DNA from: Paenibacillus alkalitolerans
GTDB taxonomy: Bacteria > Bacillota > Bacilli > Paenibacillales > YIM-B00363
Assembly (NCBI RefSeq): GCF_016482785.1
Contig: NZ_JAEMXM010000024.1
Span: forward strand, 1-64,000
Length of the DNA stretch: 64,000 nt
Reading direction: 5' to 3'
Positions within the stretch are counted from its first letter, which is position 1. The number at the start of each line of letters is the position of its first letter. The translations under genes and the position numbers were made by a program. Of the stretch, positions 27,619 to 35,854 are shown in pieces. Below the pieces are notes generated by a model, which made no database searches, was not told where the DNA came from, and saw only the letters and a program-made list of their open reading frames with translations.

Positions 27619-29097
27619 CTACCGGAGACGCCATGCCATATCGTTCAATCTTAACTCGTTGCGGAACGCATACGGAGTCGTATCCTTGCCGATAACGACG
27701 CATTCGATGCCGGTCATTTCCGCGAAGTCGGCCATATGCTCCGCCGTCACCATATAGGAGAAGCCGGTGTGGTGCGCGCCGCCCGCCAAAATCCACGACT
27801 CGACGCCGTCCTTCAGGTTCGGAAGTACCTTCCAAAGCACGCGCGCAACCGGAAGCTTCGGCATCGCTTTGTCCGGCTGCACCGCTTCCACTTCGTTCAC
27901 AAGGAGGCGGAAACGATTGCCCATATCGATGATGGAGGCGTTGATCGCCGCGCCGGAACGGCCGTTGAATACCATGCGGGCCGGATCCTCCTTGCCGCCG
28001 ATTCCGAGAGGATGCACCTCGAGTCTTGGCTTATCGGCCGCAATGGTCGGGCAAATCTCAAGCATATGCGCGCCAAGCACCAGCTCGTTCGCCGGATCAA
28101 GGTGATAAGTGTAATCCTCCATGAAGGAAGTGCCTTCGTTGCCGGCCATGATTTTCATCAACCGGACGAGAGCCGCCGTTTTCCAGTCCCCTTCGCCGCC
28201 GAAGCCGTAGCCTTGAGCCATCAGGCGCTGAACTGCAAGACCAGGCAACTGCTTCAAGCCGTGCAGATCCTCGAACGTCGTCGTGAACGCCGTAAATCCG
28301 CCTTCCTCCAGGAAAGACTTGAGGCCTAGCTCGATGCGCGCTTGATAACGGATCGATTCACGCGCCGCTTCGTCGCCCACAATGTCATAGAGCTGGGCGT
28401 ACTCGTCCATCAACCGGTTCAGTTCGGCGTCAGTTACCTCGTTAACTCGCTGCACCAAGTCGCCGACGCCATAACCGTTCACGGACCATCCGAACTTAAT
28501 TTGCGCTTCGACCTTATCCCCTTCCGTAACGGCCACCTGACGCATGTTGTCTCCGAAACGCGCCACCTTCAGCTGCTTGCTTTCAGCAGCCGCAACCGCC
28601 GTACGCATCCATTCCCCTAAGCGGCGGCGAACCGCCGGATCTTCCCAGTAACCGACAACGACTTTGCGGGAAATGCCCATGCGCGCTCCGATGAAGCCAT
28701 ATTCCCGGTCTCCGTGCGCCGCCTGGTTCAAGTTCATGAAATCCATGTCGATCGTATCCCAAGGAATGTCGCGGTTGTACTGGGTTGCAAAGTGAAGCAG
28801 CGGCTTATTCAGCTGCTTCAAGCCGGCAATCCACATTTTCGCAGGAGAGAACGTGTGCATCCATGTGATGATGCCCGCGCAATTGTCATCGGCATTCGCC
28901 TCGATGATCAGTCTGCGGATCGCGTCCGGCGTCGTCAGCACCGGCTGGAACACGACCTTGAACGGAATCGCGTTATCCGCGTCCAAACCCTCGGTAATTC
29001 TTCTCGAATGCTCTTCCACTTGCTTCAGCGTTTCCGGACCGTACAAATGCTGGCTGCCGGTTACGAACCAAAATTGATAAGGTTTTACCTGTAACAT
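27619..29097 (-). CDS. araA: L-arabinose isomerase
   Basis: Converts L-arabinose to L-ribulose, first step of the cytoplasmic pathway, with a Mn2+ cofactor. The 492-residue sequence matches AraA over its length: [18 protein letters not shown] at the start, [12 protein letters not shown] near 90, the [14 protein letters not shown] metal-site region and the C-terminal GAHHTGFS with its His ligands. The ATG at 29097 has AAGGAGG; 10 further codons upstream lack a site. It follows araD by 44 bases. Confidence 0.97.
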   Translation of the reverse strand: MLQVKPYQFWFVTGSQHLYGPETLKQVEEHSRRITEGLDADNAIPFKVVFQPVLTTPDAIRRLIIEANADDNCAGIITWMHTFSPAKMWIAGLKQLNKPLLHFATQYNRDIPWDTIDMDFMNLNQAAHGDREYGFIGARMGISRKVVVGYWEDPAVRRRLGEWMRTAVAAAESKQLKVARFGDNMRQVAVTEGDKVEAQIKFGWSVNGYGVGDLVQRVNEVTDAELNRLMDEYAQLYDIVGDEAARESIRYQARIELGLKSFLEEGGFTAFTTTFEDLHGLKQLPGLAVQRLMAQGYGFGGEGDWKTAALVRLMKIMAGNEGTSFMEDYTYHLDPANELVLGAHMLEICPTIAADKPRLEVHPLGIGGKEDPARMVFNGRSGAAINASIIDMGNRFRLLVNEVEAVQPDKAMPKLPVARVLWKVLPNLKDGVESWILAGGAHHTGFSYMVTAEHMADFAEMTGIECVVIGKDTTPYAFRNELRLNDMAWRLR

Positions 29098-29141
29098 CGA
29101 ATAATCCTCCTTATAATAGCCGTGCATGAGCTTCCATCTTC

Positions 29142-29837
29142 TTATTTCTTAATTTGACCGTAGTAAGCGTTCGCACCGTGTTTACGCAAGAAGTGGCGAT
29201 CCAACAATGCCTGGTCCATCGGCCGGACATCCGGATTCAAGCTAAGCGTGCGGTGCGCGATTTTCGCCACCTCTTCCAGCACGACCGCGTTATGAACCGC
29301 ATCGTGCGCATCCTTGCCCCACGCGAACGGCGCATGGCAGTTGACGAGCACGCCGGGAACGGCGGAAGGATCCAAATCGCCGAACGTTTCCACGATGACA
29401 TTGCCGGTCTCCTTCTCGTAAGCCCCATTTATTTCCGCTTCCGTCATCGGCCTTGTGCAGGGGATTTCTCCGTAGAAGTAATCCGCATGCGTCGTGCCGA
29501 GTGCCGGAATGCCCATTCCCGCTTGCGCCCAGCTCGTAGCCCAAGGCGAATGGGTATGAACGATGCCGCCAATATTGTCGAAAGCTTTATATAGCACCAC
29601 ATGCGTGGGAGTGTCGGAAGACGGCTTGTATTTCCCTTCGACGACATTGCCGTCCAAATCGACCACGACCATATCGTCCGGTTTGAGCTCTTCGTAAGGA
29701 ACTCCGCTCGGTTTAATGACCACAAGCCCTTCCTTACGGTCGATGCCGCTCACGTTGCCCCAAGTAAACGTAACCAGCTTGTACTTCGGCAAGTCTGCAT
29801 TCGCTTCATACACCTCTTGCTTTAACCGCTCAAGCAA
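29142..29837 (-). CDS. araD: L-ribulose-5-phosphate 4-epimerase
   Basis: Converts L-ribulose-5-phosphate to D-xylulose-5-phosphate, which enters the pentose phosphate pathway. A class II aldolase fold with [30 protein letters not shown] and [16 protein letters not shown], including the zinc-binding histidines. I place the start at a TTG (29837) behind AAGGAGG, which gives 231 residues, the usual AraD length and N-terminus; the open frame continues 12 codons upstream without support. First gene of the ara operon, behind two AraR boxes. Confidence 0.95.
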   Translation of the reverse strand: MLERLKQEVYEANADLPKYKLVTFTWGNVSGIDRKEGLVVIKPSGVPYEELKPDDMVVVDLDGNVVEGKYKPSSDTPTHVVLYKAFDNIGGIVHTHSPWATSWAQAGMGIPALGTTHADYFYGEIPCTRPMTEAEINGAYEKETGNVIVETFGDLDPSAVPGVLVNCHAPFAWGKDAHDAVHNAVVLEEVAKIAHRTLSLNPDVRPMDQALLDRHFLRKHGANAYYGQIKK

Positions 29838-29881
29838 AGACGATCCGCCTCCTTTACGTAACTGTATGTTCAACTATCCCA

Positions 29882-29887
29882 ATTATA
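29882..29887 (-). promoter_or_regulatory. -10 box of the ara operon
   Basis: TATAAT on the minus strand, just downstream of the proximal AraR operator. No good -35 is seen at 17 bases; the operator occupies the spacer, so bound AraR would block polymerase. Confidence 0.5.
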
Positions 29888-29888
29888 T

Positions 29889-29904
29889 AATTGTACGTAC
29901 AACT
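29889..29904. promoter_or_regulatory. AraR operator, proximal
   Basis: AATTGTACGTACAACT, a near-perfect palindrome matching the AraR operator consensus ATTTGTACGTACAAAT. It lies directly upstream of the -10 box of araD. The same core occurs upstream of araR. Confidence 0.85.
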
Positions 29905-29931
29905 TGGCTATAACTTTTTGCAAAATAAAAA

Positions 29932-29947
29932 GCCTGTACATACAAAT
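29932..29947. promoter_or_regulatory. AraR operator, distal
   Basis: On the minus strand ATTTGTATGTACAGGC, a weaker AraR box whose centre is 43 bases from the proximal one, about four helical turns. Paired operators bound cooperatively are known for AraR in B. subtilis. It is embedded in a longer palindrome, 29934-29953. Confidence 0.6.
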
Positions 29948-29971
29948 GTACAGACAACGATCGCACTGATT

Positions 29972-30748
29972 TTATTGTTCTACGCAATAACGGCATATGT
30001 CCGGGAACCGAAAAGCTCCGCCCGCATAGCAGTCCGGGTTCGTCTCGTCAATCAAATAGATTCCGTCGCATTCCTGGCATACCGCGAGAACCGGATCGGA
30101 ACCGCGTACCAGCAACGTTTGAGCCCTTTCCCGCTTCAACTGTTCCCAAGCCGATTCTTCGAGGTGTTCCCTCCGCTCCAGCGCGTCCATCACGTTGCGG
30201 ATTTCCGCGCGAACCTTCTTGAAGTCCACTTGTTCCCACAACGATAAGAAGGGTATGTACTTCTTGTCCCCTCTGCATAAAATCTTATACAGGAATAACA
30301 AAATCATGCCCCGGTTGCGTTCCTTCAAATATTCCATGCTGATCGGCACAATCTTGTTCTCAATCCAATCGTCCCATTCCCGCAAAAACTCTTCGGCGCG
30401 TCTTTCGCGCTCGATCGCCCAACCCAGCGGAGTGAATACAATCATTGGAAGCTTGCCCGACATCTCTGTCTTCAAAAAGCCGCCGTCAATCATCCTGTCC
30501 ACTTTTTCCATAATCTGCTCCGGTTTTAGCTCTTTAAAGCAACCATATGCAGGATTGCGGTCCAGGCCTAGTTCTAGCAGCTTCTTCTCTTTAGAGCCTT
30601 TCAAAATTTTCGAAAGAAGCGTGCGGCCCCCTTCCGCAATAATATCGTCGGCGGCACGCAGTATAGCCAACACCTCGTGTTCCGGAAGCGGCATGATCCG
30701 GTTGCTTTCTTTACTCCTGGACTTCTTCAATGACCGCTCTCTTGCCAT
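29972..30748 (-). CDS. RQC-minor type winged-helix DNA-binding protein
   Basis: A 258-residue protein whose N-terminal half (about 20-110) reads like the winged-helix RQC domain of RecQ helicases (HEVLAILRAADDIIAEGGRT, then GYGCFKEL-like and FTPLGWAIERER). There is no helicase part. The C-terminus carries two CxxC pairs (CQEC near 225 and CRYC near 253), a probable zinc ribbon. I recognise it as the RQC-minor-1 group; its function is unknown, and DNA binding is inferred from the domain. The ATG at 30748 has GGAGGG, 25 bases after the SWIM protein gene. Confidence 0.72.
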   Translation of the reverse strand: MARERSLKKSRSKESNRIMPLPEHEVLAILRAADDIIAEGGRTLLSKILKGSKEKKLLELGLDRNPAYGCFKELKPEQIMEKVDRMIDGGFLKTEMSGKLPMIVFTPLGWAIERERRAEEFLREWDDWIENKIVPISMEYLKERNRGMILLFLYKILCRGDKKYIPFLSLWEQVDFKKVRAEIRNVMDALERREHLEESAWEQLKRERAQTLLVRGSDPVLAVCQECDGIYLIDETNPDCYAGGAFRFPDICRYCVEQ

Positions 30749-30773
30749 TCTCGGCTCCCTCCTCTATGTGACA

Positions 30774-32462
30774 TCAAACTTTGCTCAATTCGTCTCTAAA
30801 AGCAGGTTTATTAGGATACATGGCAAGCAGCCTGCGAACGGTTTGCGCTGCCTCTTCTTTCCCTGCGGCTTTCTGCAGCATTCGAACGATCCGGCAAACA
30901 TCCCGATAATGATTTCTCGTGCTGGCTTGTTTCGCTGTCGCTTCAATATGCGCTTGAAACAACTCTTTGACTTCTTTTGGAAACTGCTCATTTAAATTCG
31001 GATAAAATCTTTCGATTTGGGAGGGCTGCTTTTGCACGTATACCAAGAGACGCTCGGTTTCCTGCTCTTCCACTAGGATTCGCGTGTAAATGTCCTTTGG
31101 CCATCTGTCCATTTCCAACTGTTGAAGCATCTGTTTATAAACCGGCGGCCACTCCGAAGCGGGGTACGTATCTTTTACTTGTTTGTAGTACGAATAATCG
31201 CCGTCAAGCGCAAGCTCCACCCCAAGCTCACGCTGTAAATCCAGTTTACCTGAACGGCGATAAGCTTCATACCGGAGCTGCTTCCAGTGTTTGACCAGAC
31301 CCGGCAAGCCTTCGGCTTGATCCTGGCTTTCTCCTTCTTCGGCCAGTCGGACGGCTTCATCATATCGCTCGTTTTCCAAGGCTTCCTCTATGGCTTTCTT
31401 CCTGAAGTCCGAAAAATGCAGATGACTGTAAAGGTAATCTCTTGCGCGATCTTCCCCCTCATTCGCCAGGAGTTGGAGCCGCATACCTGCAACACGCCCG
31501 GCAAAATAACCCCCGCTCCATGTGCCCGCATCTTCACCGGAGCTCAATCGGGAGACGTGCTCGTCCCATTCTTTACGCAAATCAGGAGTTACCGCCAAAC
31601 GCGATGCGTTCCCGAGTAAATCCAATTGCCAATCGGACCATCCTTCATATCGGGGATCCTCGGACGCTTCCAGCAGTAGTTTGAACAAATGTTCTTGCTC
31701 CGCCTCCGGTATATGTTCGCACTCAAGCGTCACCTCATGAATGCGTTCCAAACATTCGTCAATGACGCCGCCGATCGTTCCGCTCGAATCGTCCGCTCCC
31801 TGAAGCAAATCGACCATCTCTTCGAGAATGCAAAGGTTGAGTGTAACAGCCCGGGTCCATTCTGCGGCTTCGTGAGCTTCCCGCGCTTTCCCGGCTGCCA
31901 TCAACGCGCCTTCAACGGCATCGTCGACATTTCGCCAATTGACAAAGCCGTAACCGTCGCTATTGGCGTCAATGTAAGAACGAATGAGCTTTCTGCACTC
32001 CTCCAATTCTTCTGACCCGCCGGCTTTGGAAACATGCAGCTTGATTAGCTGTTCGGCAACATCGGAATCGGCCGCCAACAATAACAGCAAATCAATCAAT
32101 TTTTCTTTGCTTTCCGATTCCAAGAGTTCTTTAAGCGTCGGAAGCTTTAGAGAATCAGGTGCAACAATACCGGTCCTGGACGGCATGTCCGCTTTCATAT
32201 GACGGCTAAGCTTAAGCAATACTGCAGCCTGGTGTTTGCAAACCGGACCGTAAACATAAGGACAATCGCATTCCGACGAAACAACGCCGCCGTCTTCGTC
32301 CAGTTCCACAGTAACCTCATAAAGTTCGCTGCCTTCAACCTCAGCCTGGAAAACCAACGTATCGATTTCCTCGATCTCATGCACATGGCCGCCTGACAAA
32401 TACTGTCTGCCTCTTTCCAAAATAACCGGATCAACATATTCGCTCAGATTATTAAGATTCAT
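30774..32462 (-). CDS. SWIM zinc-finger protein
   Basis: A 562-residue protein with an N-terminal SWIM zinc finger (CDCPYVYGPVCKH, about 65-78), a domain that binds DNA or protein. The remainder is a long run of amphipathic helices resembling TPR-like arrays (about 150-555). No enzymatic motif is visible. SWIM proteins of this shape are common, uncharacterised Firmicute proteins, sometimes next to Snf2-type helicases; none is here. It is co-transcribed with the RQC-minor protein. ATG at 32462 with AAGGAAGT. Confidence 0.82.
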   Translation of the reverse strand: MNLNNLSEYVDPVILERGRQYLSGGHVHEIEEIDTLVFQAEVEGSELYEVTVELDEDGGVVSSECDCPYVYGPVCKHQAAVLLKLSRHMKADMPSRTGIVAPDSLKLPTLKELLESESKEKLIDLLLLLAADSDVAEQLIKLHVSKAGGSEELEECRKLIRSYIDANSDGYGFVNWRNVDDAVEGALMAAGKAREAHEAAEWTRAVTLNLCILEEMVDLLQGADDSSGTIGGVIDECLERIHEVTLECEHIPEAEQEHLFKLLLEASEDPRYEGWSDWQLDLLGNASRLAVTPDLRKEWDEHVSRLSSGEDAGTWSGGYFAGRVAGMRLQLLANEGEDRARDYLYSHLHFSDFRKKAIEEALENERYDEAVRLAEEGESQDQAEGLPGLVKHWKQLRYEAYRRSGKLDLQRELGVELALDGDYSYYKQVKDTYPASEWPPVYKQMLQQLEMDRWPKDIYTRILVEEQETERLLVYVQKQPSQIERFYPNLNEQFPKEVKELFQAHIEATAKQASTRNHYRDVCRIVRMLQKAAGKEEAAQTVRRLLAMYPNKPAFRDELSKV

Positions 32463-32524
32463 CGGTTTTCACTTCCTTTTAGCCTTTCTCTCTTTAGTTA
32501 TATCAGCATAGCAGAGACCCGCGC

Positions 32525-32709
32525 AGCGGAAAAATACTTCCGCTAGAGTAATAACTGCTTCGATCTCACCGCTGTAACGGAAAATAAATTCCGCTGCGTT
32601 GTTTTCGGATGCTCCGTAACAGCTTCTATTCTATTTTAACGGAAATTTTCTTCCGCTACATATGTCATTATTTCGAAAAAACCATACAGCGGCAAAAAAT
32701 TTCCGCTAC
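32525..32709. repeat. Four palindromic repeat units
   Basis: Four copies of a 20-22 base palindrome of the form AGCGGAAA-n-TTTCCGCT occur at 32525-32545, 32575-32596, 32637-32658 and 32688-32709; the last two are also followed by ACATA. Arms are kept, centres vary. The spacing is uneven (about 50, 62, 51), and no gene is present in the 281-base gap 32463-32743. They look like dispersed intergenic palindromes of the Paenibacillaceae kind. Confidence 0.7.
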
Positions 32710-32743
32710 ATACTTTTCCTCTGCATAACTCTAGAATTGCTGT

Positions 32744-33184
32744 TTACTTCGCCGATAGCTTATAAGAGTTATTATAAAGTTTCTCAAGAAGCTTTCTAAA
32801 CAATTTCGTGTGTTCCTCGTCCTCAAGATTGCCTTTACAAAATGTAACTACTTGCCAACCCTTGATTCTCAGCACATTTTGCCTCATTAAAAACTTGTTG
32901 TATTGTTCCTGAGTTGCCTTCCCTTCGACGATCGTATCTCCAACAATCTCGAATGCCAACCCGAGCCGCAAATCATTAAGATATAGCGAGTCATTGAACG
33001 GAAAATGCAAATACGGATACCCGGCTTTCAATCCTTGAAAGTCATAATTGACGATGGGTCCCAACCATTCTTGCAAAAATAACTGCAATTCTTCGCGATA
33101 AGTATTGGCCAGCTTTCTTCTGACGTTCGATTTGATCCATCGGTCCACGTTCGGATGAATGAATCTTTCATTCTTTGCAAGCAT
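32744..33184 (-). CDS. Small nuclease-like protein of unknown function
   Basis: A 146-residue protein not assigned to a named family. The central and C-terminal part (LGLAFEIVGDTIVEGKATQ, then RQNVLRIKGWQVVTFCKG) has the rhythm of DUF559/Vsr-type endonuclease folds, where an acidic residue on one strand and a later strand after GW build the core. However, a full catalytic set is not evident. The N-terminal 60 residues are basic (RWIKSNVRRKL). ATG at 33184 with GGGAGGG. It lies between the SWIM/RQC pair and araR, behind a terminator hairpin. Confidence 0.6.
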   Translation of the reverse strand: MLAKNERFIHPNVDRWIKSNVRRKLANTYREELQLFLQEWLGPIVNYDFQGLKAGYPYLHFPFNDSLYLNDLRLGLAFEIVGDTIVEGKATQEQYNKFLMRQNVLRIKGWQVVTFCKGNLEDEEHTKLFRKLLEKLYNNSYKLSAK

Positions 33185-33202
33185 CGAGTCACCCTCCCAA
33201 AG

Positions 33203-33251
33203 TAAAAAAACGCCTGTACGCGCACCCGTTTTCCGGGTGTAGTACAGACGT
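33203..33251 (-). terminator. Terminator hairpin in the leader of the nuclease-like gene
   Basis: Minus strand stem ACGtCTGTAC...ACACCCGG-AAAA-CGGGTG...GTACAGGCGT followed by TTTTTT, ending 8 bases before the ribosome site of the 32744-33184 gene. It may end read-through from araR or act as an attenuator. Confidence 0.7.
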
Positions 33252-33626
33252 TCTTCGTCACAACATTTACCATTAAATTACATCAATCGCACTTCGGTGT
33301 CAATGATTTCACTTACATTGATATGTGAGAGAGGCGGCTAGGGCACGTTAGCGGTTGAAACCACCGTTAATTTGTTAAAATTTAGGATAATCGCGAATAC
33401 TATCGGTCAAAAAGGATGCTATTAAGGTCCTGTGGCGGGTATTTGCGGCAAAAGGCGGAGAATCGGCGTTACTAACGGTCCATTTTACCTCTACATTACC
33501 CGATCTGCATGCAAAGGCGTTAATAACGATCACTTTGACCGATAATCCCCTCGCCCGTTGTGACGCTGCATGGCGGACGGTCAATCCGCGATCATGCTCC
33601 GCACCAGGAACACCTACCGCCAACTC
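33252..33626. repeat. Gene-free stretch with inverted repeat arms
   Basis: No convincing gene lies here; an 82-codon open frame has no ribosome site or protein-like pattern. Two arms at 33401-33427 and 33516-33545 are inverted copies around TATCGGTCAAA...TTATTAA. The outer parts also hold short inversions (GCGGTTGAAACCACCGTTA at 33349-33370). The layout suggests a dispersed repeat or a MITE-like relic. Confidence 0.45.
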
Positions 33627-34718
33627 CTATAACAACGATCTCGTAGAATCCCGGATGATCAGCTCCGGCGCATATACGATATCCTTCGCGGCATCCTCGA
33701 CCCTGCCTTGTATTAGGTCCAGCAGCAATTCCGCCGCGCGCACGCCCATGTCCGTCTTCGGATGGGTGAGCGTGGTGAGCTTCACCTCGGTGGCGGTCGA
33801 CAGCCACGAATCATCAAAGCCGGTGACGGACAAGTCGTCCGGCACGCTCAAGCCCGTTTGCCTTGCGGCCTCCAGCAACCGGACCGCCAGCTCGTCGTTA
33901 TAGCATACGAACGCGGTCGGCCGCTCCTGCTGCCTGAGCATGGACAATGCCGCATCATATGGAACCGTCGATTTCGTTTCCGTAGTGTAATGTGTAACCG
34001 TATATTGCTGCAGCGGCAATTGATGCTCGCGGAGAGCGCGGATAAATCCTTTCAACCGGTTCGCGCCCTGTAGATCGTCCGTCTTGAAAAATCCTGCGAT
34101 GTTTCTGTGTCCCAAATCGATCAAATGTTTCGCCGCCGCATAGCCTCCGGATTCGTCGTCCACCTTCAAGCAAGGACAATGAAGCTCGGGATAGCGCTCG
34201 TTAATCATGATGAACGGGATATCGTGCACCTGCAGCGATAAGTACAAATCCAAATTCGGATTGCCTTGCGCGCTTTTCGTCGGCTCGATAATCAATCCCC
34301 GGACCGGCTGCGCAAGCAAAGATTCGAGGTTCTCCCGCTCCTTGTTCTTGTCGTTGTCGGTGCTTGAGAGAGTGAGGCTGTACCCCCTGCTGCGCAGAGC
34401 GCCTTCCGTGCCGCGTACGATATGCGGAAAAATATAATCGGATATATACGTTGTAATCATGCCGATCGTCTGCGTTTCCTGAAACGGTCTCGTTTTCGGC
34501 TGCGACACGAATGTGCCTTTGCCTTGAAGCCGGTACAACCGCCCTTCCTTCTCCAGCTCACCGAGCGTTTGCCGTACGGTTTGCCTGCTGATTTGAAACA
34601 GGGCCGCGATTTCATGCTCCGTCGGCATCCGTTCATTCGGCTTCATTCGTCCGGAATCAAGCCAAGTCAAAATCTCCTGTTTAAGCTGCATATATTTCGG
34701 CATTTGCTTGTCGCTCAT
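33627..34718 (-). CDS. araR: AraR, arabinose-responsive transcriptional repressor
   Basis: GntR-type winged helix (about 8-72: LKQEILTWLDSGRMKPNERM, SRQTVRQTLGELEKEGRLY) fused to a LacI-type sugar-binding domain (80-363: IGMITTYISDYIF, VTGFDDSWL). This chimeric layout is specific to AraR. It represses arabinose genes at TTGTACGTACAA boxes until L-arabinose binds. The ATG at 34718 has GGGGTG; an ATG 8 codons upstream lacks a site. 363 residues, normal for the family. Such boxes precede araD and araR itself in this window. Confidence 0.95.
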   Translation of the reverse strand: MSDKQMPKYMQLKQEILTWLDSGRMKPNERMPTEHEIAALFQISRQTVRQTLGELEKEGRLYRLQGKGTFVSQPKTRPFQETQTIGMITTYISDYIFPHIVRGTEGALRSRGYSLTLSSTDNDKNKERENLESLLAQPVRGLIIEPTKSAQGNPNLDLYLSLQVHDIPFIMINERYPELHCPCLKVDDESGGYAAAKHLIDLGHRNIAGFFKTDDLQGANRLKGFIRALREHQLPLQQYTVTHYTTETKSTVPYDAALSMLRQQERPTAFVCYNDELAVRLLEAARQTGLSVPDDLSVTGFDDSWLSTATEVKLTTLTHPKTDMGVRAAELLLDLIQGRVEDAAKDIVYAPELIIRDSTRSLL

Positions 34719-34752
34719 TGTACACCCCAGTGATGCTTCCATAATTGTAAAG

Positions 34753-34786
34753 ATTATATCATAGTCTCATCTTGTACGTACAAATT
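34753..34786 (-). promoter_or_regulatory. araR promoter with AraR operator
   Basis: The box CTTGTACGTACAAA (34771-34784) overlaps the expected -35 region of a promoter whose -10 TATAAT lies at 34753-34758, about 35 bases before the araR start. It implies that AraR represses its own gene. Confidence 0.8.
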
Positions 34787-34812
34787 ATTGGCCGGTTGAA
34801 ATTTGTATTGGA

Positions 34813-35826
34813 TTATTCATGTTCAATGTCATTGTACAACTCCTTGATTTTGGAGCTGGCCTTTTTATCGGATATTAGAATCCCATGTCTGCTTACGGCT
34901 ACGATGATGTTCGACACATCCATAACCGCCACTGGTATGTCCAGCTCATTGATGACATGCGTGTTTTCGGAATTTTCGCTGATAACGCCTTTTCCTGTCA
35001 AAGGCTCCAGCTCCTCCGTAAGCGTCCTCCACGTACCCAAGTCCTTCCAGCTGCCATTATACGGCGAAACGATCAGATGACCGGCTTTCTCAACAACTTC
35101 ATGGTCGAAGCTGTTTTTAGGCAAACTGGAGTATACGTCAAGCATCTCCTCGTACTCGATGGGGAAACCCTTTTTTTCCAATGTAGTAAGCATGAAGCCA
35201 AGCTTGAACGCAAACACCCCGCAATTCCAGAGCGCGTGTTCTTCAATCAGCTTCTTGGCATCGGCTTCCTTCGGCTTCTCGACAAACCGGTTTACTTTCC
35301 GATATCTATTTGCCGCCGCCGATCCGTGCGCATCAGCCGGTTCAGGCACAATATATCCGTATTTTTCGGAAGGGTAGGAAGGGGTTACACCCATCAGTAC
35401 GATATCCGCGCCCGAATCCGCAACGATTCCGTCCAGTTGTTTGATATGACCGAAAAATGTTTCTTCCACATACGGATCGACCGGACAGAAACAAACCGTT
35501 TCGTTAGCATCGGTGCCGGCTATCGAATGCAAATACGTGCATGCAAGCGCGACAGCGGCGAAAGTGTCGCGCCGCTCCGGTTCGATGATGACGGGAGCGG
35601 AATCTCCCAGCTGGCTTCGGATCATGTCCACTTGCGTTTCGCAAGTGGTTACGAATGTCGAACCGGCAAGATTTGCGGATATTAGTTGATTCCAGACTCT
35701 CTGCACCATCGACTCTCGTTCATTCCGCCGGTTCCTCAAAATCTTCAGGAACTGTTTCGATCGCGGGTTTTTAGACAATGGCCATAATCGTTTTCCGGCT
35801 CCGCCGGAAAGCAGCATCAATTTCAT
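34813..35826 (-). CDS. Mannose-1-phosphate guanylyltransferase
   Basis: Makes GDP-mannose from mannose-1-phosphate and GTP. The 337-residue protein carries the nucleotidyltransferase signature (LSGGAGKRLWPLSKNPRSKQF), the RDTFAAVALA region, and a C-terminal half-helix part with SPYNGSWKDLGTW. It lacks the C-terminal phosphomannose isomerase domain of long ManC/AlgA proteins. The ATG at 35826 follows AAAGGGTG; 43 upstream codons overlap the next gene and look spurious. It opens the GDP-sugar part of the glycan cluster, with Gmd at 61912 and Fcl at 54168. Confidence 0.88.
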   Translation of the reverse strand: MKLMLLSGGAGKRLWPLSKNPRSKQFLKILRNRRNERESMVQRVWNQLISANLAGSTFVTTCETQVDMIRSQLGDSAPVIIEPERRDTFAAVALACTYLHSIAGTDANETVCFCPVDPYVEETFFGHIKQLDGIVADSGADIVLMGVTPSYPSEKYGYIVPEPADAHGSAAANRYRKVNRFVEKPKEADAKKLIEEHALWNCGVFAFKLGFMLTTLEKKGFPIEYEEMLDVYSSLPKNSFDHEVVEKAGHLIVSPYNGSWKDLGTWRTLTEELEPLTGKGVISENSENTHVINELDIPVAVMDVSNIIVAVSRHGILISDKKASSKIKELYNDIEHE

Positions 35827-35854
35827 GCGGTAACACCCTTTCATAGCACGTTTC

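Noticed and set aside
29838-29873. ATG start of araD 12 codons upstream
   Set aside because: The extension includes the ribosome site itself as codons; the TTG at 29837 gives the standard AraD length.
29934-29953. Palindrome as a terminator between araD and the RQC gene
   Set aside because: No T run follows on either strand and it contains an AraR-like box, so an operator is the better reading.
32525-32709. Possible CRISPR array
   Set aside because: Units are palindromes of about 21 bases with uneven spacers of about 30-40 bases and only four copies that differ in the centre; no cas genes are present.
33375-33623. 82-codon minus-strand frame after araR
   Set aside because: Covers the inverted repeat, has no ribosome site and no family resemblance.
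34885-35685. Plus-strand open frame of 266 codons
   Set aside because: Antisense of the mannose-1-phosphate guanylyltransferase gene; no protein-like motifs.
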